A stretch of 7,560 nt of DNA from JBBDRV01 sp040905285 (GTDB lineage Bacteria; Bacteroidota; Rhodothermia; Balneolales; Balneolaceae): contig JBBDRV010000097.1 in assembly GCA_040905285.1 (NCBI GenBank), forward strand, positions 1 to 7,560. The letters run 5' to 3'. How positions within the stretch are numbered: position 1 is the first letter of the stretch; every line of letters starts with the position of its first letter. Below the pieces are notes generated by a model, which had not been told where the DNA came from, searched no databases, and worked only from the letters and a program-made list of their open reading frames with translations. The translations under genes were made by a program, and so were the position numbers. Of this stretch, positions 5,654 to 7,560 are shown one piece after another.

Positions 5654-6871
5654 ATGGGCAGGAGAAACCATTCAATTTCGATTTGTTTTTTTGAAGATGA
5701 CCAATGCAGTCATTTCCATCCGCTGACACTGACACGGCCGATGGATGACCTCAGGATCGGCATGTATACCATTCGGGAGAAATGGCTTTATGAACTGAAG
5801 TCCGATTCTTTCATGAGAACCGGGAGACCGGAACTGAAAGACCTGTTCCCTTCAGAACGGAACAGCGGGAATAATGTTTTCTGGATCAACAGCCGTCTGC
5901 TTCCGGACGCCCGGATTATTGACCAGATCCTGAATCTCTCGGGAGGGGAGTTCATTGCCTCCGGCGAAGTGCCTCTTGCATTCAGAACGGATGACGCCAC
6001 CACCGGTGTCTGGCTTGATAAAGGCATCCGTGCAGAGGGCTTCCGCAAAACGGAGGCTGCAGCAACCCCCCCGCTTCTCGAGCAGCTGTGGGATTTGCTG
6101 AAATACAATCCGGATGAAATAGAACGTGACATCGACCGGACAGACGGACTGAACCGGCTGAAACCGGATGCCGGCACCGGAATATACATAACCGGCAGAC
6201 AGCCGGTTTACACCGGTGCAGATGTTACGATAGAGCCTGGAGTAAGTTTTGTCACTTCCGGCGGTCCCGTCTATATCGGGACCGGAGCTACGATTATGGC
6301 CGGGTCGGCCATCCGCGGCCCGGCCGTCATCTGCAGAGGCTCCACCGTCAAGATGGGCGCTAAAATTTACGGCAATTCAACTGTCGGTCCTGTCTGCAAG
6401 ATTGGCGGCGAGATAAATAACGTCATATTTCACTCCTATTCAAACAAGGCGCATGACGGGTATGCCGGAAATTCGATTTTCGGCCAGTGGTGTAATCTGG
6501 GAGCCGATACCAATACGTCAAATCTGAAAAACAATTACGGGACCATCCGCTTTACGGACTGGCATACGCGCAGGGAACGCAATACAGGGGAACTATTCCT
6601 GGGCACGGTCATGGCCGATCACAGCAAGACCGGTATCAATTCCATGCTCAACACCGGTACCAGCTGCGGGGTTTGCTGTAATCTTTTCAGTCACGGATAT
6701 CCGCCGAAACTGATCCCGTCCTTCAGCTGGGTAAATTCGGAGGACATTTCTGTCTATCTGTTCGACAAGGCGCTGCAGACAATGAAGCGGACCATGGCCC
6801 GGCGGGATGTCGTGATGAGCGACAGCTATGCCGGAATGATGCGCAAGCTTTTTGACAACCGGATTACCTGA
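5654..6871 (+). CDS. GlmU-like putative sugar nucleotidyltransferase/acyltransferase
   Basis: A 405-residue cytoplasmic protein of the GlmU-like family typical of Bacteroidota. The N-terminus has the family signature FFEDD (12-16), HPLTLTRP (22-29) and LRIGMYTIREKW (33-44), in place of the classical GGxGTRL loop of sugar nucleotidyltransferases. From about residue 177 it is rich in turn-forming hexapeptide-like repeats (IEPGVSF, VYIGTGATI, IRGPAVI, STVKMGAKI) expected of a left-handed beta-helix. The segment with HDGYAGNSIFGQWCNLGADT and NTSNLKNNYG (267-296) parallels the acetyltransferase half of GlmU, including the NIGAGT/CNYDG-like region. Being divergent from glmS, a role in making UDP-GlcNAc or another nucleotide sugar is the best inference; the true substrate cannot be read from sequence. 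In-frame TAA codons directly before ATG 5654 exclude a longer start. Residues 1-8 are poorly family-like, and an AGGAG at 5659-5663 hints that the start might lie slightly downstream. Confidence 0.85.
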   Translation: MGRRNHSISICFFEDDQCSHFHPLTLTRPMDDLRIGMYTIREKWLYELKSDSFMRTGRPELKDLFPSERNSGNNVFWINSRLLPDARIIDQILNLSGGEFIASGEVPLAFRTDDATTGVWLDKGIRAEGFRKTEAAATPPLLEQLWDLLKYNPDEIERDIDRTDGLNRLKPDAGTGIYITGRQPVYTGADVTIEPGVSFVTSGGPVYIGTGATIMAGSAIRGPAVICRGSTVKMGAKIYGNSTVGPVCKIGGEINNVIFHSYSNKAHDGYAGNSIFGQWCNLGADTNTSNLKNNYGTIRFTDWHTRRERNTGELFLGTVMADHSKTGINSMLNTGTSCGVCCNLFSHGYPPKLIPSFSWVNSEDISVYLFDKALQTMKRTMARRDVVMSDSYAGMMRKLFDNRIT

Positions 6872-6886
6872 CAGCTGACCCGCTGT
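6871..6886 (+). terminator. Weak hairpin after the GlmU-like gene
   Basis: ACAGC (6871-6875) and GCTGT (6882-6886) can pair across a six-base loop immediately after the stop codon, followed by only two further Ts. The stem is short and there is no true T-tract, so termination efficiency is doubtful. Confidence 0.2.
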
Positions 6887-6914
6887 TTACTGCAATTCTG
6901 TTACTGCAATCCTG
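6887..6914. repeat. Tandem 14-bp repeat between the GlmU-like gene and proB
   Basis: TTACTGCAATTCTG (6887-6900) is followed directly by TTACTGCAATCCTG (6901-6914), with 13 of 14 bases identical. A more degenerate third copy (CTGTTAACTGAATCCCT, about 6926-6942) follows after an unrelated stretch. Its position just upstream of proB means it could be regulatory, but slippage duplication is as likely. Confidence 0.75.
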
Positions 6915-6949
6915 GCACAGCACCACTGTTAACTGAATCCCTCAAGTGC

Positions 6950-6955
6950 TATATT
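6950..6955 (+). promoter_or_regulatory. Candidate -10 element of proB
   Basis: TATATT ends five bases before the ATG at 6961, the same spacing as TATAAT before the GlmU-like gene. If real, it supports ATG 6961 as the start and a leaderless message. No convincing -35 is visible. Weak alone, but the repeated geometry is suggestive. Confidence 0.3.
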
Positions 6956-6960
6956 CTGAA

Positions 6961-7542
6961 ATGGCTTCAGAAATGACAAAAAGAAACAGGCTGCCGGGCC
7001 AGCTTCGCCGTCTGATAATCAAAGTGGGCAGCCGGATACTGGTAGACAGCCGGGGCCGGCCGGACCTGGAAAAAATCGACAGGCTGGCGACCGGAATTTC
7101 CCGGCTGCACCGGCAGAATTATGAAGTGATCCTGGTTTCATCGGGTGCGATTGCAGCCGGTGTTCAGACACTGGGATGGAACAGCCGCCCGGCCAACCTG
7201 CCGGACTTGCAAATGGCCGCCGCCATCGGGCAAAGTGTGCTGATGCACCAGTACAGTGTCAGCTTTTCGCACCATGGATGCCGGATCGGGCAGGTTCTGC
7301 TTACACACTCGGATCTTAAGAATCGTGAACGGCACCTGAATGCACGGAATACAATGCTGGCCATGCTACGGAACCGGGTCATTCCGGTGGTCAATGAAAA
7401 TGATGTGGTTGCTGTCGATGAGATCCGGTTTGGAGACAATGACCTGCTGGCTTCCATGGTATCCACCCTGGTCGACGGGGATATGCTTTTCCTGTTAACG
7501 ACGGCGGACGGCCTTTATCGGATGGAAGATGGGGAGATGTAA
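6961..7542 (+). CDS. proB: Glutamate 5-kinase, 5' part; frame interrupted by TAA
   Basis: ProB phosphorylates glutamate to gamma-glutamyl phosphate, the first step of proline synthesis. The 193 residues visible match the amino-acid-kinase fold in order: nucleotide-binding IIKVGSRILV, VSSGAIAAGVQTLG, QMAAAIGQSVLMHQY, the GQVLLTHSDL and RNRVIPVVNENDVVAVDEI glutamate-binding regions, FGDNDLLASMVSTLV, and LLTTADGLY. The family normally needs about 60 more residues to finish the kinase domain (about 255-260 in total, often with a PUA domain after that). Here a TAA follows GEM, yet the same frame goes on as ERIPLL to the window edge, which looks like normal ProB continuation (compare RVPLV in relatives). 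This suggests an in-frame nonsense change or a sequence error rather than the natural end. The start could also be GTG 6946 or ATG 6973; I prefer 6961 because TATATT sits five bases upstream. No Shine-Dalgarno site is seen. Confidence 0.85.
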   Translation: MASEMTKRNRLPGQLRRLIIKVGSRILVDSRGRPDLEKIDRLATGISRLHRQNYEVILVSSGAIAAGVQTLGWNSRPANLPDLQMAAAIGQSVLMHQYSVSFSHHGCRIGQVLLTHSDLKNRERHLNARNTMLAMLRNRVIPVVNENDVVAVDEIRFGDNDLLASMVSTLVDGDMLFLLTTADGLYRMEDGEM

Positions 7543-7560
7543 GAACGGATACCTTTGCTG

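Overview
The window is ordinary bacterial chromosome with four confident genes, a fifth that appears interrupted, and one probable gene remnant. By eye the base composition is close to 50% GC. I infer a member of the Bacteroidota/Balneolota side of the FCB group. The evidence is the HMA-AraC regulator type, the GlmU-like nucleotidyltransferase opening with an LTRP...IREKW signature, and the near absence of Shine-Dalgarno sites in front of the operon-leading genes. There is no rRNA or other phylogenetic marker to confirm this.

Layout. Positions 92-344 (minus) hold what looks like a decayed gene for a small membrane protein. Positions 345-544 are non-coding and AT-rich, with one perfect DnaA-box 9-mer and one variant. 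The minus strand from 5533 down to 545 carries glmS, an AraC-family regulator with an N-terminal HMA-like metal-binding domain, and a CopA-type Cu(+) P-type ATPase, in that order of transcription. The regulator is only 6 bases behind glmS and probably translationally coupled to it. copA follows after a 279-base gap full of short direct repeats. From 5654 the plus strand carries a GlmU-like sugar nucleotidyltransferase, divergent from glmS, and then proB (glutamate 5-kinase). The proB frame meets a TAA about 60 codons before the kinase fold should end.

How the genes fit together. GlmS makes glucosamine-6-phosphate. The divergent GlmU-like protein has a nucleotidyltransferase N-terminus and a left-handed beta-helix C-terminus, so the pair plausibly serves UDP-GlcNAc or related envelope-sugar synthesis, and the two share a 119-base promoter region with a 17-bp tandem repeat. 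The HMA-AraC protein and CopA form a likely copper-sensing and copper-export pair. proB begins proline synthesis and has no obvious link to the rest.

Points worth a second look: the metal-sensor/AraC fusion and its coupling to glmS; direct repeats between the regulator and copA that could be its operator; -10-like hexamers placed so close to several start codons that leaderless or near-leaderless mRNAs are suggested; short tandem duplications in several intergenic regions; and two interrupted reading frames near the window edges. I do not see a clearly new multi-gene system here.
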